Source of the DNA: Bombyx mori
Taxonomy: Eukaryota > Arthropoda > Insecta > Lepidoptera > Bombycidae
DNA length: 64,000 nucleotides
NCBI RefSeq assembly: GCF_030269925.1
Contig: NC_085125.1
Location: forward strand, 682,001 to 746,000
Direction of reading: 5' to 3'
Part shown: positions 1 to 13,300 of the stretch, in pieces
Layout: every line of letters starts with the position of its first letter
Position numbering within the stretch: position 1 is the first letter of the stretch
The notes under the pieces: generated by a model
What the model was told of the DNA's origin: nothing
Seen by the model: only the letters and a program-made list of their open reading frames with translations
Database searches by the model: none
Made by a program: the position numbers and the translations under genes

Positions 1-1316
1 GACACACCTAATCTCTTAACCCAGATAGAAATATCAGCCCCTAAGTACTTACCAAGAACGGAGAAATATAAACCGTTTCTAAGAAAGCCCACTATATATG
101 TATAAATATATATATTTTTTGTTGTTACTGCACTGTCGATTGCACCTATAATTGAGGTGATGTCTGCCATGTACTTTTGTCAGTTTTTCAATTTTTTTTA
201 TTGATGATCACTTTGTTGTTGCGACTAAATAAATAAATAAATTAAAACTCTATATATAAATAAAAGTAGTGCCAACCCTAGCAAATTTCTCATTTCGTCC
301 CAATTAACCGCAATTTTCGGGTAAATAGGGATTACACCTATTTTTGCATTTTTTGCTTAAACTGGAATGCTACTTGCATAATTTTAAATTAGACAACAAA
401 GATGCCCCCAAGACTCAATCATTTTGATCCTGATATAGCATTTTATACATCAACAACTACCTTAAAATTGCTCATAAAGTTGGAATTTGTCCCTAATCGC
501 CCCATTTTACGGTAGCCAATAGCCATAGGATATTTAATCAGTAGCTGTCATATATTAAGTGTATAATCTATGGTAGCTGTCGAACTTTCTTCTGTTTGTG
601 GTTCCTCTGTCCGCTAAATCGTATTTAAAAGTTATATTATTTTTAGTAGCTATTAAATCACCCTGATTAATACACCTTGAAATAATAAAATTAATAACCT
701 ACCTATGAAGTGGGTTAATTGCTCTCAAACATGGTATGTAATTAAAATAGTGTGTAATAGTTTCATGGTTAACATATAAAAAAATACATGTACTTATTTT
801 TCCTCGCTCCCTTATGAAATTGATAAATATTATGAAATTTAATAACGTCCTTCATAAATTCAACATTAAGTCATGTCATTTTAACGTATTTTTTTCCGGT
901 GTTTGTTTTATTATTTTTAAAAATCGTGATGTTTTGAAAAAAAAAAAAATATAAAAAAAAAAATCCTAAGTTTTAATTCAAATTTATACTCTAATCTAAA
1001 GTATTATCATAAAAATTAATTCACGTGACGTAAAAAAACAAAAAAAAACCTTTAATAATTGTGTGCAGTTGAATGGTGAGCTTGTTCATCCATCTCTAAC
1101 CCACTGAGATTCTTGTCGGATCTTCTCGGTAGGTCGCAATTATCATTCGGTAATAGATTAGGTAGGAGGGAACTAAAAGGACCAAATTATGTTTACACAT
1201 AGAGGCTGATGAGAATCCACATAGTGTAGTATGATTGAAAGGCCCGTGACAACATAGTAGTTACATATTGACATATTTATTTAAAACAAAAACTGCCACT
1301 AATTGTTTGTTTTTAG
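1..1316. other. Upstream non-coding region of ERMP1
   Basis: This is AT-rich sequence with no ORF of note. It may be intergenic or the first intron of ERMP1, because 1317 follows a good 3' splice acceptor (TTTTAG). A short piece of the dispersed repeat with the motif CGGATCTTCTC lies at about 1093-1150. I see no convincing promoter. Confidence 0.5.
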
Positions 1317-1319
1317 CCC

Positions 1320-4300
1320 ATGAAGATGATGAAAGAGAATATCCTCCCACAACCTCCACTGTCAACATGGTGGCTATTTGTGGCACTTGCTGCTACAGGC
1401 TTATCATTATACGGAGTATCATTAATAGATTATGCATTACCAGAACCACTGACTAGAGCAGCTCCAGTTGAGAAGTTCATTGCAGACATAGCTTATGAGC
1501 ATCTTGTCAATTTGACTTCTATTGGCCCTAGGGTAGGTATAGTCTCTTAAAAAAAACTTAAAACTGCACCCTAAAGTCATTACTGATAAATAAATTACTA
1601 ATCTATTAAATTCTACAACATTTACATTATTTCTTTTAAGTATTTTGAAAAAATACACTTTTCAATTGACTACTTAGTTTTCAAATTATTTAAATAAATT
1701 CTATGAACTACCAATGGGCACAGGAGACAGGGACTCATATCCTGAAGAAATCCTACTAATATGTAGAGCAGGATTGCATCACTACATAAAGTTTTGGTAA
1801 TTTTAGACCCCCAAGAACTAATAAAACACAAATTTTTCAAATCTTTACTAAGAGGAGTTCAGTGGTTAGCAAATGTACAAAGGAATTATGTATATAAAAA
1901 CATCAGGTGTTTCATGTCAGGTGGCCGGTAGCTATGAAAACGAGGTGTTGGCCATCAACATACTAGTGGGGGCTGTCAAACAGATAGCCCGAGAGGCATC
2001 TCCCCACAATAGAGTGGAGCTAGACCTTCAAGTAGCAAGCGGTGCCTTCTCACTCACATTCCTTGATGGTAATGTTTCTAATTTATTATTTAAAAATAAC
2101 TTATATGTTAGGAATGGTTGATAAACGTAACTAAAGGTTTATTTATTATAAAAAGAGAACATAATATTCCTAACCTAAAAGTACATGTTATTATCTGCAA
2201 CATGCTTCGTCAAAAAGTACAATACTTACTTTCAGCTGCAAGCATCGTCATAAGTAACATATAGGTCCACCCTAACAGCAATATGCGCATAGGCATTGTC
2301 TAGTCAAACACCAAAAGTTTATAAACGTGACTTGATTGATTGGGGTCTTAGTGACGACAACAGATTGGAAATAGTATTGTTTTCATTGTATCCATAGGGC
2401 TTCATGTCCGCTTAAAACCAGGTGGATTTAAAATGTGTTATATTATTAGTTTTTAATTGTGTTTTTAGACAGCATTGAAGCGTACAATACAGCCTACCTG
2501 CTAGTAAGTGGTCACTACTGTTCTTGTACAACAGGGCATAGTGAAGCCACTGCCGTATTTATGCCCAGCTTCGAAACTAAAATATCTTAATCTATAGGCA
2601 AATATTATATTGAAGCTACATCGGCTATGAGCAAGTTATTGACCTGGTGTTAAGTGGTTACTGGAGCCCATAGACATCTACAACGTAAATGCGCCACCCA
2701 TCTTGAGATGTAACTTTTAAGATCTCAGTATAGTTACAATGGCTGCCCCACCCTTCAAATCGAAACGCACCAAGTGGGCTGTGAGCTCGTCCACACACCT
2801 AGGCAATAAAAAAAAGTGTACTCGAGGACCCTTCTGCCCCATCGGCCGTCTGATCTTCGCGCTATGTGGTCTGCACACTGCCACTTCGGCTCGCAAACCC
2901 TACGGGCTGTGTCAGCATACAATAGCACTGTTCTATTCATTCCTGCTGCGATACAGTCACGCGTACCGGTTAGAAGGGTGGGAACATTCTAGAGCATTAG
3001 AACAATGGTCATCGTGTAGCTGTGTGTGTTGTTCTACACGGAGCTCACCGTGACGCGGTCTCCGGTTGCAAGTAAATATAATTGTTGCGGCGGCGGCGCG
3101 ATGGAATACGCAAAAACAGTTTCAATCTGTTTGAGATCGATGAAAAGTTCGATTGCAATAATAATTGGTTCCAATTTTCTTAATAACATCGACCGGTGAA
3201 AAGCTATTATTTGGTTTAAGTGACATTTCTGCAATTTTACAGGAGAGCCATTTAAAGTTTAAAATTTGGATAAAATATCGTAACAAAAAAACTTCTTTGG
3301 CTATTCGAATGGAGCTAACTTTATTGAAGATCAATTAAAACATTCCTTAGGTTACAAGCCAGATTTTTTATTGTGTATCTTTTTTTACGCTTGTAATGTG
3401 TATCGTGTGCCTAGTATTAGTATCGTTAGGCAGCGGCTTGGCTCTGCTGCTCTGCTGGCATTGTTGAAGTCCATGGGCGACGGTAACCACTCCCCATCAG
3501 GTACGCTCGTCTGCCTACAAGGGCAATAAAAAAATAAAAACGTCAAATTTTTGATGCTAATACCAAATAAAGCGGACGTTTAATTACAAAGATAATGTCG
3601 TGTACTAAACGTAATGTCGGATAAACCAATTAGCCTTTCACCCCTCGTTATAATAAAATAGTTATTATTATTAATTTTCGCTTCATAGAGCGTATTTTTA
3701 AAGCGATCCTTCATCGTGGAAGTCGTTAGTTGAAAAGTTTTAAGTACATGTTTATTACAAAAATTGGTAACTTCCTGCGGGATCTCAATAGCGGCATAGT
3801 CGCAACCTCAACGAGTACATTGGGCGTCTTAACTTTTATGTTACATCGACTTTTTGAAATATTAGCTCAACAAGATCGGCGTTCAATGACCTTTCTTAGA
3901 GGTAAATCTTATAACCGATAGTCGAACGAACTATATGTAAGTTCCCTGCTTACATGTATCGTAGTGTGATAATTCAAAGAAATATTCTGTGGAATTGCTA
4001 ACTAACTCTAAATAAAGGTGACCTGAAAAAATAAAAAAATCGAATCGTTTGGAACCCTCTGTATTTTGTACCGTGTAATCCATGGGGAGTGCTCTAAGGA
4101 CTAAGGAATTGTTTGAGATGATACCATCATCTCGTTTTTACCATCGCACCGCCCGCCATCCACAGAGCTCACCCATACTACCTGGAGCCACTGCGTTCAT
4201 CCACAGTGCGTTTTCAAAGATCTTTTTTGCCACGTACTATCCGGCTTTGGAATGAGCTCCCCTCCATGACATGTCCTTCTTCAAACGAGGCTTGTGGAGA

Positions 4301-7300
4301 GTATAGAACGGTGGGCAGCGGCTTGGCTGTGTCCCTGGCATTGCTGACATCCATGAGCGATGGTACCACTCACCATCAGCTGGGCCGTATGCTCGTCTGC
4401 CTGCACAGCAATACCCTAAACTGTTACTGTCGGAAATTGGTCGCAGCAGTGCTTTTAATACTGTAATGTCATAATTGGACCCACCAGGAATGACCAACGT
4501 ATACCACGGCGTTCAGAACGTGGTGGTCCGCGTGTCGGGGGCGGGGGGCAGGCCGCGCGGCCGCCGGAGAACCGCGATACTCCTCAACTGTCACTTCGAC
4601 ACGGTCCCCGATAGTCCAGGTAAATATTAATAATCTGCTACAGGTTTTTGTGGATGAAGATGGAGTGGCCAAGTGTCCGAGCATCTGGACACGAGACTGA
4701 GGAACCTTCACTGCGCCACTGACAGACATAAGTGGCTACAAATTACAAAAAAAGTCACATGCGGACGCATCACCATACTCAGCAATGACTGAAGGAGGAG
4801 GACAGTTTTTTGTTTCAGCAAACCTAACAAACAACGCTAAATGTTGCTCAAATAAACGCCAAAGAGAATGACGCCTTAAACCTTGAAACGTAAGGTCGTA
4901 GTATTAACTGCATTGGAAATACGTCCTTTCATACCGGAAAACCTGGTTCTTCATGATAGCAAGTGGGAAGGATGCTGGCCTGTCTTCCTGTCAACTTGCC
5001 ACAGCGTTATCGCAATTACGAGCATTTCGTGACGTGGTTCCTTTACAGTCACAGAAAAATTCTATGCGTCCTATCTATTTTTGCGGCAAAGCACTAACGC
5101 ATTCCCGTTTGAGGGGTGGGGCAGCCAGATATACTGTACAATGGAGACTCGTGCGGTCTCCCACGGTCTCACGGTCACGATGTCTATATATTGTACATTA
5201 GACGGGCCGTAATCATTTTCCTTCATCTAAGCAATAAAAATTTACATACATAAAATATATTAAATTGATATTTTCATAATATGATATATAAGTTTATTAA
5301 TAATTATAATGAAAAAAGTACATTTTCTTAACATCTCCAAAGACATCCCTTGACACCCTTTACAGCGCTGATTATGTTTATGAGGGCATTTCCTCAAAAT
5401 ATTAAATCGAGAGAAATAGGAAATATCAAAAAGGCATTTTCTGGCCACTGAAGATGTCACTTCGGCAGTTAAACTTCTAAAGGGAATGAATACCTTCTAT
5501 TCTAATTCCACAATTACCTAAATAACTCTAGCGAGATTTTCAAGAAATCTTCTATACACAAGTTTCTGACAATAACAGTTGTAGTCCCAAATACGCGCTC
5601 GTCGTCCCTTTGTTGTTCCATTAAAGATATAATGGCAACATTAAACGCGTTCGAGACCAGAGCTCACGAACTGGGAATCTTTATGCTCACAATTTTGATC
5701 ATCATCAGAAACAATGTAGTTAAAATATCATTAAATGAAACCTTTTCCATTACATTCGTGAAAAACGCATTCTTAGATTAAAGATCTAGTCTAATCATAA
5801 CTAAACATAAATTTGAGATGATCGACCATTAGGATTATCGTGTACAAGATAAAAATATTACGTCGGATAAGTCGTTGGGATTATTGCGATAATATAAGGG
5901 AATATCGTGAGTAAAATTGGAACTTTTGTATGTCAAGAGATCGTGTGACGTCATCGGGCCACCACCCCGTTCTGAATTCTAATTATTTTGATACCTATAC
6001 AACCCCATTGTTTTTTTTTTCCTACCTATTCTTGTAACCTCGAGGGCTTATACTAGATTCGCCGGACGAGTAGGTGAGCTCACGGGACTCTAACCTGGTG
6101 ACGTTGCTAACACTGGCTCTAGCAAGAGCAGTGCTTGGCAGAATCTACCACTGGATCGGAAACGCGACCCACTGAGAAGATCCGGCGAGAAACTCAGTGG
6201 GCTGGGTCTATGGGTTAATTATTCGCCTTTCGTTGCAAGCAACGGGTTTGACCAAAACGTTAACCGGTGCTTAAAGTACCGTTAGTGAATCAGGAGGTTC
6301 CGAAATAAGGTGTAAATTCCCATCTTGCAAGTCACGCTCTCCTGACACAATCGATCCATTTCTCAATTAATTGAATTCACACATTCGTTCTCCTTGAGTT
6401 GCACGAGCGATTCGTGTTCTGCTAATGGCGCCGTAAATTGCTACTAGATCGGTCGCTTACAATAATTGCCTTTAATTTACCGAAACGTCCTTACAGGCTG
6501 TTCTATGCGTTCATTGCTCTATATTGAATACCTGATTTTCTTTTATTATTTAGATACTTATGTTCAATTCGTTTGTTTCTGCTTAGAAAGGACAAAATTA
6601 GCTAAGCAACAATCTGCGACCCGGCCTATAGCTGAGTTTTTCTATTTCACTTTGGTTATTCATTCAACTCTCATTAGTTCGTCCTCTAAGCTACCAACTT
6701 GGTAGGAAAAAATAAGGGAATTTACAGTGTCTAAGTTAATTATTGTCTATCTTATATCTATATATTAATACGTGAAGTAAAAACTTTGTTCCCCTTTTTA
6801 CGAAAATTGCGCGGACAGAGGAGTATGAAAATTCATTTATAGAGAATATAGAGAATGAGTGCAGAATGTTAACAATTTTTTAAATTATACATGACGGAGG
6901 AGGACCGTCCGTAATGTTTTTAAAAAATATGACTTCAGCAATGCTGACGTCACGGTTTTTAAAGTATTGAAATTACAATAAAAGGGACTGTTTAACAGCA
7001 ATTTCTCATCGTAATAAACACAGAGTAATTAGTTGATGATCAGATGATCCGATTATCACATTCAATCATTATTATTTTTATAATAAGTAGGTAAATAGTT
7101 ATGTTTGCGCCGACATAGATAAAAATACATTAAATCAACAAATAAAAATATTACACACACTACCATGTATTTGACACACACACGCATGCATACTATTTGT
7201 TTATATATCATAATAGTGCACAAACTTTAATTTCAATTAATTATAGCGAATTTCGACTACCACAGGACTACTACTGGTTAATTAAAATTGTCTAATTTAC

Positions 7301-10300
7301 ATATGCCTAAATGTCGTTTGATTCGGAGTGTCAGTTACTGACTGAAGAGCAGTCGATGAAGCAACGTCATGAAAGCTTACTGCGCACAGGAGCCAGCGAC
7401 GACGGAGCCGGGTGCGCGGTGCTGCTGGAGGTGATGCGCGCCCTGGCGGCCACCCCGCACCCGCTGCGCCACGACGTCATATTCCTGCTCAACGGCGCCG
7501 AGGAGAACATTCTGCAGGCCTCGCACGGCTTCATCACGCAGCACAAGTACGTAGGCACTGCTGGAAGATTTCTCATTAACTTTCATTTCAGCAATTAAAT
7601 AGACTCTGTAATAGTAGACTCTGTATAATAAACAAGATTTGACTTATTATTTCGTGCGTTACTACATCGAACGACTTAAACAGACTTACTGATACATTCA
7701 CTACTACAACATACTGATGTCGATTTAATTGTCATTACTGGTGGTTGGACCTCTTGTGAGTCCGCACGGGTAGGTACCACCGCCCCGCCTATTTCTGCCG
7801 TGAAGCAGTAATGCGTTTCGGTTTGAAGGGCGGGGCAGCCGTTGTAACTATACTGAGACCTTAGAACTTATATCTCAAGGTGTGTGGCGCGTTTACGTTG
7901 TACATGTCTATGGGTTCCAGTAACCACTTAACACCAGGTGGGCCCTGAGCTCGTCCACACATCTAGGCAATAAAACAAAAAATAATAATAAAATAACTTC
8001 TTTAGTTGGTAATAGTTATTGCGAAAGGTCCCGTTGTTTCTTCTTCTTCTTCTTCTTTAGTTTTTGGCTCCGGCACGGTTTGTGCATTAGCCAGCGTGAA
8101 GTAATAAGATTTTTATAATTCACCGTTTTAATTATTTACAGTTTATGAACGAAATAAACTTAATCAAACGGCATGAAATTAAATGAAATGAGATGAGACG
8201 ATATGGGATGAAATATAATCTCAGTAAAATGGTGGTTATTTACTGAGACTTTTTCAGTGGACTTTTTGGAGGATCCCGAGAAGTTACGTTCAGCGGCTTT
8301 GTTTCATTTTCCCACATTTGTGCACTTTCACAGATACTAAACAGTTTATAAACCACCGTTATTACACATTTAAACCTGAAGTAACACTAAATAGACAAAA
8401 TAAAACAAATCACACAAATTCACTCCTCGCGTTCGCGCCAAAAAGTCGTTTACCTCTTTGCCAAGACTTGTGGCGCGGTCGTGACATAAGTCATCCAATG
8501 TGATTGTAGCGCTTTTGCGAGCGGAATTGATTCTATTACTGATTACGAACATACTACCCGCAAACTAAGATCACTTGTGATCTGGGGCGCCAGTGGTTGT
8601 AAAGGGGGTGTTGTTCTGCGTCAGATGGGCCAAGTCGGTGCGCGCCTTCATCAACATTGAGGCGTGCGGCGCGGGCGGGCGCGAGGTGCTGTTCCAGGCG
8701 GGGCCCGACGACCCCTGGATCATGGAGGTGCGTCCCCAGCTCCGTTCCTTACGTTTGTCGTGACGCGACGTGGTCCGTGGGCCGCACGAGTAACGCGAGA
8801 GTGCGCAGGTGTACGCGGCCGCCGTCCCGCACCCCTTCGCGTCGTCGCTGGCGCAGGAGCTGTTCCAGAGCGGCCTCATCCCGGCGGACACCGACTTCAG
8901 GATATTCAGGGACTTCGGGAAGCTCTCAGGTCAATACCGACTTCTGTAGTAAGACATGTTGCAATTAATCTTTAACCTCTCGTTAAGTAATCTAAATTAA
9001 TGATTGACTAGTATGTGCTATCCGTGATGACGTACGACATTGAGACGTGGTCGCTCACAAGGGGCCTTAGAAGGTCGGAAGTCACTGAAAAAGCAATAGA
9101 GAAGAGTACGCTCGGGTGTTTCTCTGCAAACTCTAATTAGGAGTGAGGAGATACGCAGAGGAACCAAGGCAGGGCACATTACTTGTCGAACAGATGGATG
9201 GTATTTTCGGTAGGCAGCGGCTTGGCTCTGCTCCTGGTATTACTGAAGTCCATGGGCGACAGTAACCACTCACCTTCAGGTGGGCCGTATGCTCGCCTGC
9301 CTACAAGGACAATAAAAAAAATAAAAAAAGACGACCGCTAGAGACGAAAAGTTCTCGAGTGGCAACCGCGATTCAGACTGCACAAGACCGTTTGCTGGGG
9401 CAAACCTTGGTCCATGTCCAGAAGAGGACGTGTGTGGGCTGAAAAAATTAATAATGACTCACAAAAACTTGTTTTATCCATCGAATGAGCTAACATGAGC
9501 GGGTGAGGGTTCCGCAGGCGTGGACCTCGCGTGGAGCTCGAACGGCTACGTGTACCACACCGGCCTGGACACGGCCGACAACATCCCCAAGTCCGCGCTG
9601 CAGCGCACCGGCGACAACGTGCTGGCCCTCACGCGGGGTACGGGTACACTTTCTGTTACGACTTGCTCTAGACACGCACGGGTCACTTCACGGGGACTTG
9701 CCAAACACTGGTTTATTAACAGTTCTTTACTGGTGGTAGGATCTCTTGTGAGTCCGGACAGGTAGGTACCACCACCCTGCCTACTTCTGCCGTGAAGCAG
9801 TAATGCGTTTTGGTTTGAAGGGTGGGGCAGTCGTTGTAACTATACCGAGACCTTAGAACTTATATCTCAAGGTGGGTGGCGCATTTACGTTGTAGATGAC
9901 TATGGGCTCCAGTAACCACTTAACATCAGGTGGGCTGTGAGCTCGTCTACCCATCTAAGCAATTAAAAAAAAAGTTCTTAGACAAGCAATGTTACAAAGG
10001 TCGCATCACTTGTTCTGTACTCGCTATAAGTCACTATACTACATTGGTCACTCTATTCACAAGTACCTAGTACGCATTAGTATCTAGTACGCACTAGTAT
10101 TCACTTCATACCGCTATACTATACTAGTCATTCTACTCACTAGTATCTAGTACGCTCTAGTATTAACTTCATACCGCTATACTATGCTAGTATACATTAT
10201 TATAAATATTCGCTTTGTCTCGCGTTGTTACATCCACATCGAGTTCCAGAAGTGGATCGGGTACTAGTATACGTATCTAGAATAAAAAAAGACATCTTAT

Positions 10301-13300
10301 TCTATTAATTGATACATAGGAATGCTCTCCAGCGAGAATCTAGAGAAAGAGGTGGACAAGTCAGGGCAGCTGGTGTACTTCGACGTGCTGGGCGCGGTGG
10401 TGATCTCCGGGCGGGCTCCGCTGGCCGCGCTGGCGGTGCTCGCAACCATCGCGCTCCTGCTGCTCAAGATACACGTCAACGCCACTAGAGCCAAGAAGGC
10501 GCGTGAGTACTCCCGCTGCTGATAGAATAGTTCATCGCGGTCCGCGGGTCGGTCTCAAGGGCGCCTGTACAACAAAATCCCACAAGATGTTCAGAAGCTA
10601 CATTTACATATATATATATATAGGTTTAAGAAAACTATTTTTTTTTATTGTCCTTGTAGGCAGACGAGCATACTGCCCACCTGGTGGTGAGTGGTTACCG
10701 TCGCCCATGGACTTCAGCAATGCCAGGGACAGAGCCAAGCCGCTGCCTACCGCTTAATACTCTCCACAAGCCTCGTTTGAAGGACATGTCATAGCGCTCG
10801 GGAAACACCGAGGAGGGGAGCTCATTCCATAGCCGGATGGTACGTGGCAAAAAAGATCTCTGGAAACGCACTGTGGATGAAGGCAGTGGCTCCAGGTAGT
10901 ATGGATGAACTCTACTCCGGTGGCGGGCGGTGCGATGCTAAAAACGAGATGTCAGTATCATCTCGAACAATTCCTCAGAGCACTCTCCATGGAACATACG
11001 GTACAAAATACAGAGGGAATCGAAGTCCCTCCCCAGACCCAGAGGTAGGAGGACTATTAAAGAACATCTGTGCAATAAAGCTTACTATAAAGTCAATGAT
11101 TATCTAGAAGATTGCACAAAGTGGGAATGAGTTGCTCGCTCCGGGCATCTCAATATTGCAATAATTGTTACGTTATAACATTCATTGTAAAAATGAATAT
11201 TTAAAAAAAATCTAATATTTAAAAAATAAAAAGACATGCCCGCTGAGTTTCTTGCCAATTCTTCTCAGGACGAAGGCTAGTTCTTGTGAATTGGCGGTAG
11301 TTCTTTTTGACGTTTAAAAAGTATGTACTTTCATTTATGTTGAATATTTTTTTTGATTTGATTTGATTTGATTTGAGTGACAGTGCAACATTGTGTCAGT
11401 GTACACGCGGCGCGGCTGGTGGTGGCGCGGCGTGGGGCGCGCGGCGGCGGCGCAGTGCGCGGCGGCGTGCGGCGGCGTCGCGGCGTCGTGCGCGGTGGCC
11501 GCGGCGCTGTGCGTGCTGCGGCGCCGCCTCGCCTTCTACTCGCGCGCCTGGCTGCTGGCGCCGCTGTACGCCCTGCCCGGTCAGCGCTCCTGCACTTCCT
11601 ACATAGTTTAAGACTAGATTCATTCACAAAGCAACTGCTCTTCAGTTGTTAGGTCTCCTTCGGAAGCGCTCGGGCAGCTGTTAGCTAACCTCACCCCTCC
11701 TGGCTGAGCCTTTGCTCGCCCACTTGTCCTGGTGAAACTGGAAAGGCCTCCGGGCCACCAGTATATCTCCAATCATAAAAAAAAAGTTTAAGGCTTCGTC
11801 AAATAGAACGCGTACTTAGCCCGCGTCTGAACGCTAAACTGACGGCGCGCTATGACGCCGAGATGTGTTGCACTACTGTGGTAATAAACTGTCAAACAAA
11901 GCACCAACGCTAGCAGTACGCAACGCTTTGTCGCGGCGTTAACCCTCAGACACAGCCCACTGAGTTTCTCGCCGGATCTTCTCGGTGGGTCGCGTTTCCA
12001 ATCCGGTGGCAGATTCTGCGAAGCACTGCTCTTGCTAGGGTTCGTGTTAACAACGTCGTCAGGTTTGATCCCCGTGAGCTCACCTACTAGTTAAGGTTAC
12101 GCTGATATAGCCTCTCAAGGCTCTCAGCTTAGGTAGGAAAAAAAAGGGGTGTGGCTGTGTTATGGACACGGCCGTTTGTTGTACGTGAATACGTCTCGTA
12201 ACGGGTCTCTATATAAAATATTATTATTTATGTATGTCATAATCATAAGAAGTCCTCCGGGTATACATACATGTTTTGTTTATGATGGCAACTTTTTCAT
12301 TTAATGGGTTCAGGAAATAAATCAACTAAACATATAATTACTGTATTATAACTTTATTTATTATAGGTCTTTGTCATAAGCCCGACGTCGATACAGAAGC
12401 GATTTCATCATCCATCTGCGTAATTTCAACCGTCCCAGCTGCAGATGTACTGGCACCGTTGTTGATCCGCTCGGCCGCACTCATTACTTTACGTTGCCGG
12501 CACTGCTTGACTCGATCATATGGTGTTTTATTGGTACCATTCGATTGCTGTTGAGATGCCCTTTCCAATCGTATACGATCTCTGTATTTCGATTTGGCTT
12601 TTCGACGCGTATAGGCCGACATTATATATTTTTTGATATTTTTTTTATATTTTAACACATTATATTCACAGTTACAATTTTACACTAATGTTATATATAT
12701 AATCGATAGATTTTGACGAGATCTGACGATTGAAACTTGAATGAACGTCGTAGCTTCACCGAGTCGAAAGTTATACGAAATGGAAATCTCGATACGCAGC
12801 AAAATGACCTACAAAATGGCGGGGCTGCCCCCTCCCCCGCGCGCGATCTGTTACAGTCTTTACTTAGCGTAATAAATTCTTTGATTCTTTAGCTATCCAG
12901 TGGTGTAACTGAAATTTGGATGGAGATGATAGATATGTAGCTACAACACTAAACTGTATCCCCCGATTTTGTTATCATTCGTTTTTTTAGATTGCGTCCC
13001 TATGGAAGTAATTTTAAAGACGCATTCACGTCAAAAATCGCGGCGTTAAGAGGCTTTGACGTCAGGCGTTGTAATTTTTTTTTACAAATTTTATTTTAGC
13101 ATCCGAGTGAATGTATATTAAAATACTGGATAATGCCCGAAAAATTGATAGAATTAGTTAAAAAATACCCATGCTTGATACAATGCCACACCTGAATCAC
13201 TCGACATCTTAATACTTTTAAATTTTCATACTGCTATCGAAAGGCACTATGATTTAGCGGATGTTACGTTGCATCAAGGAGCGGGCCATCTAGTCAATTT

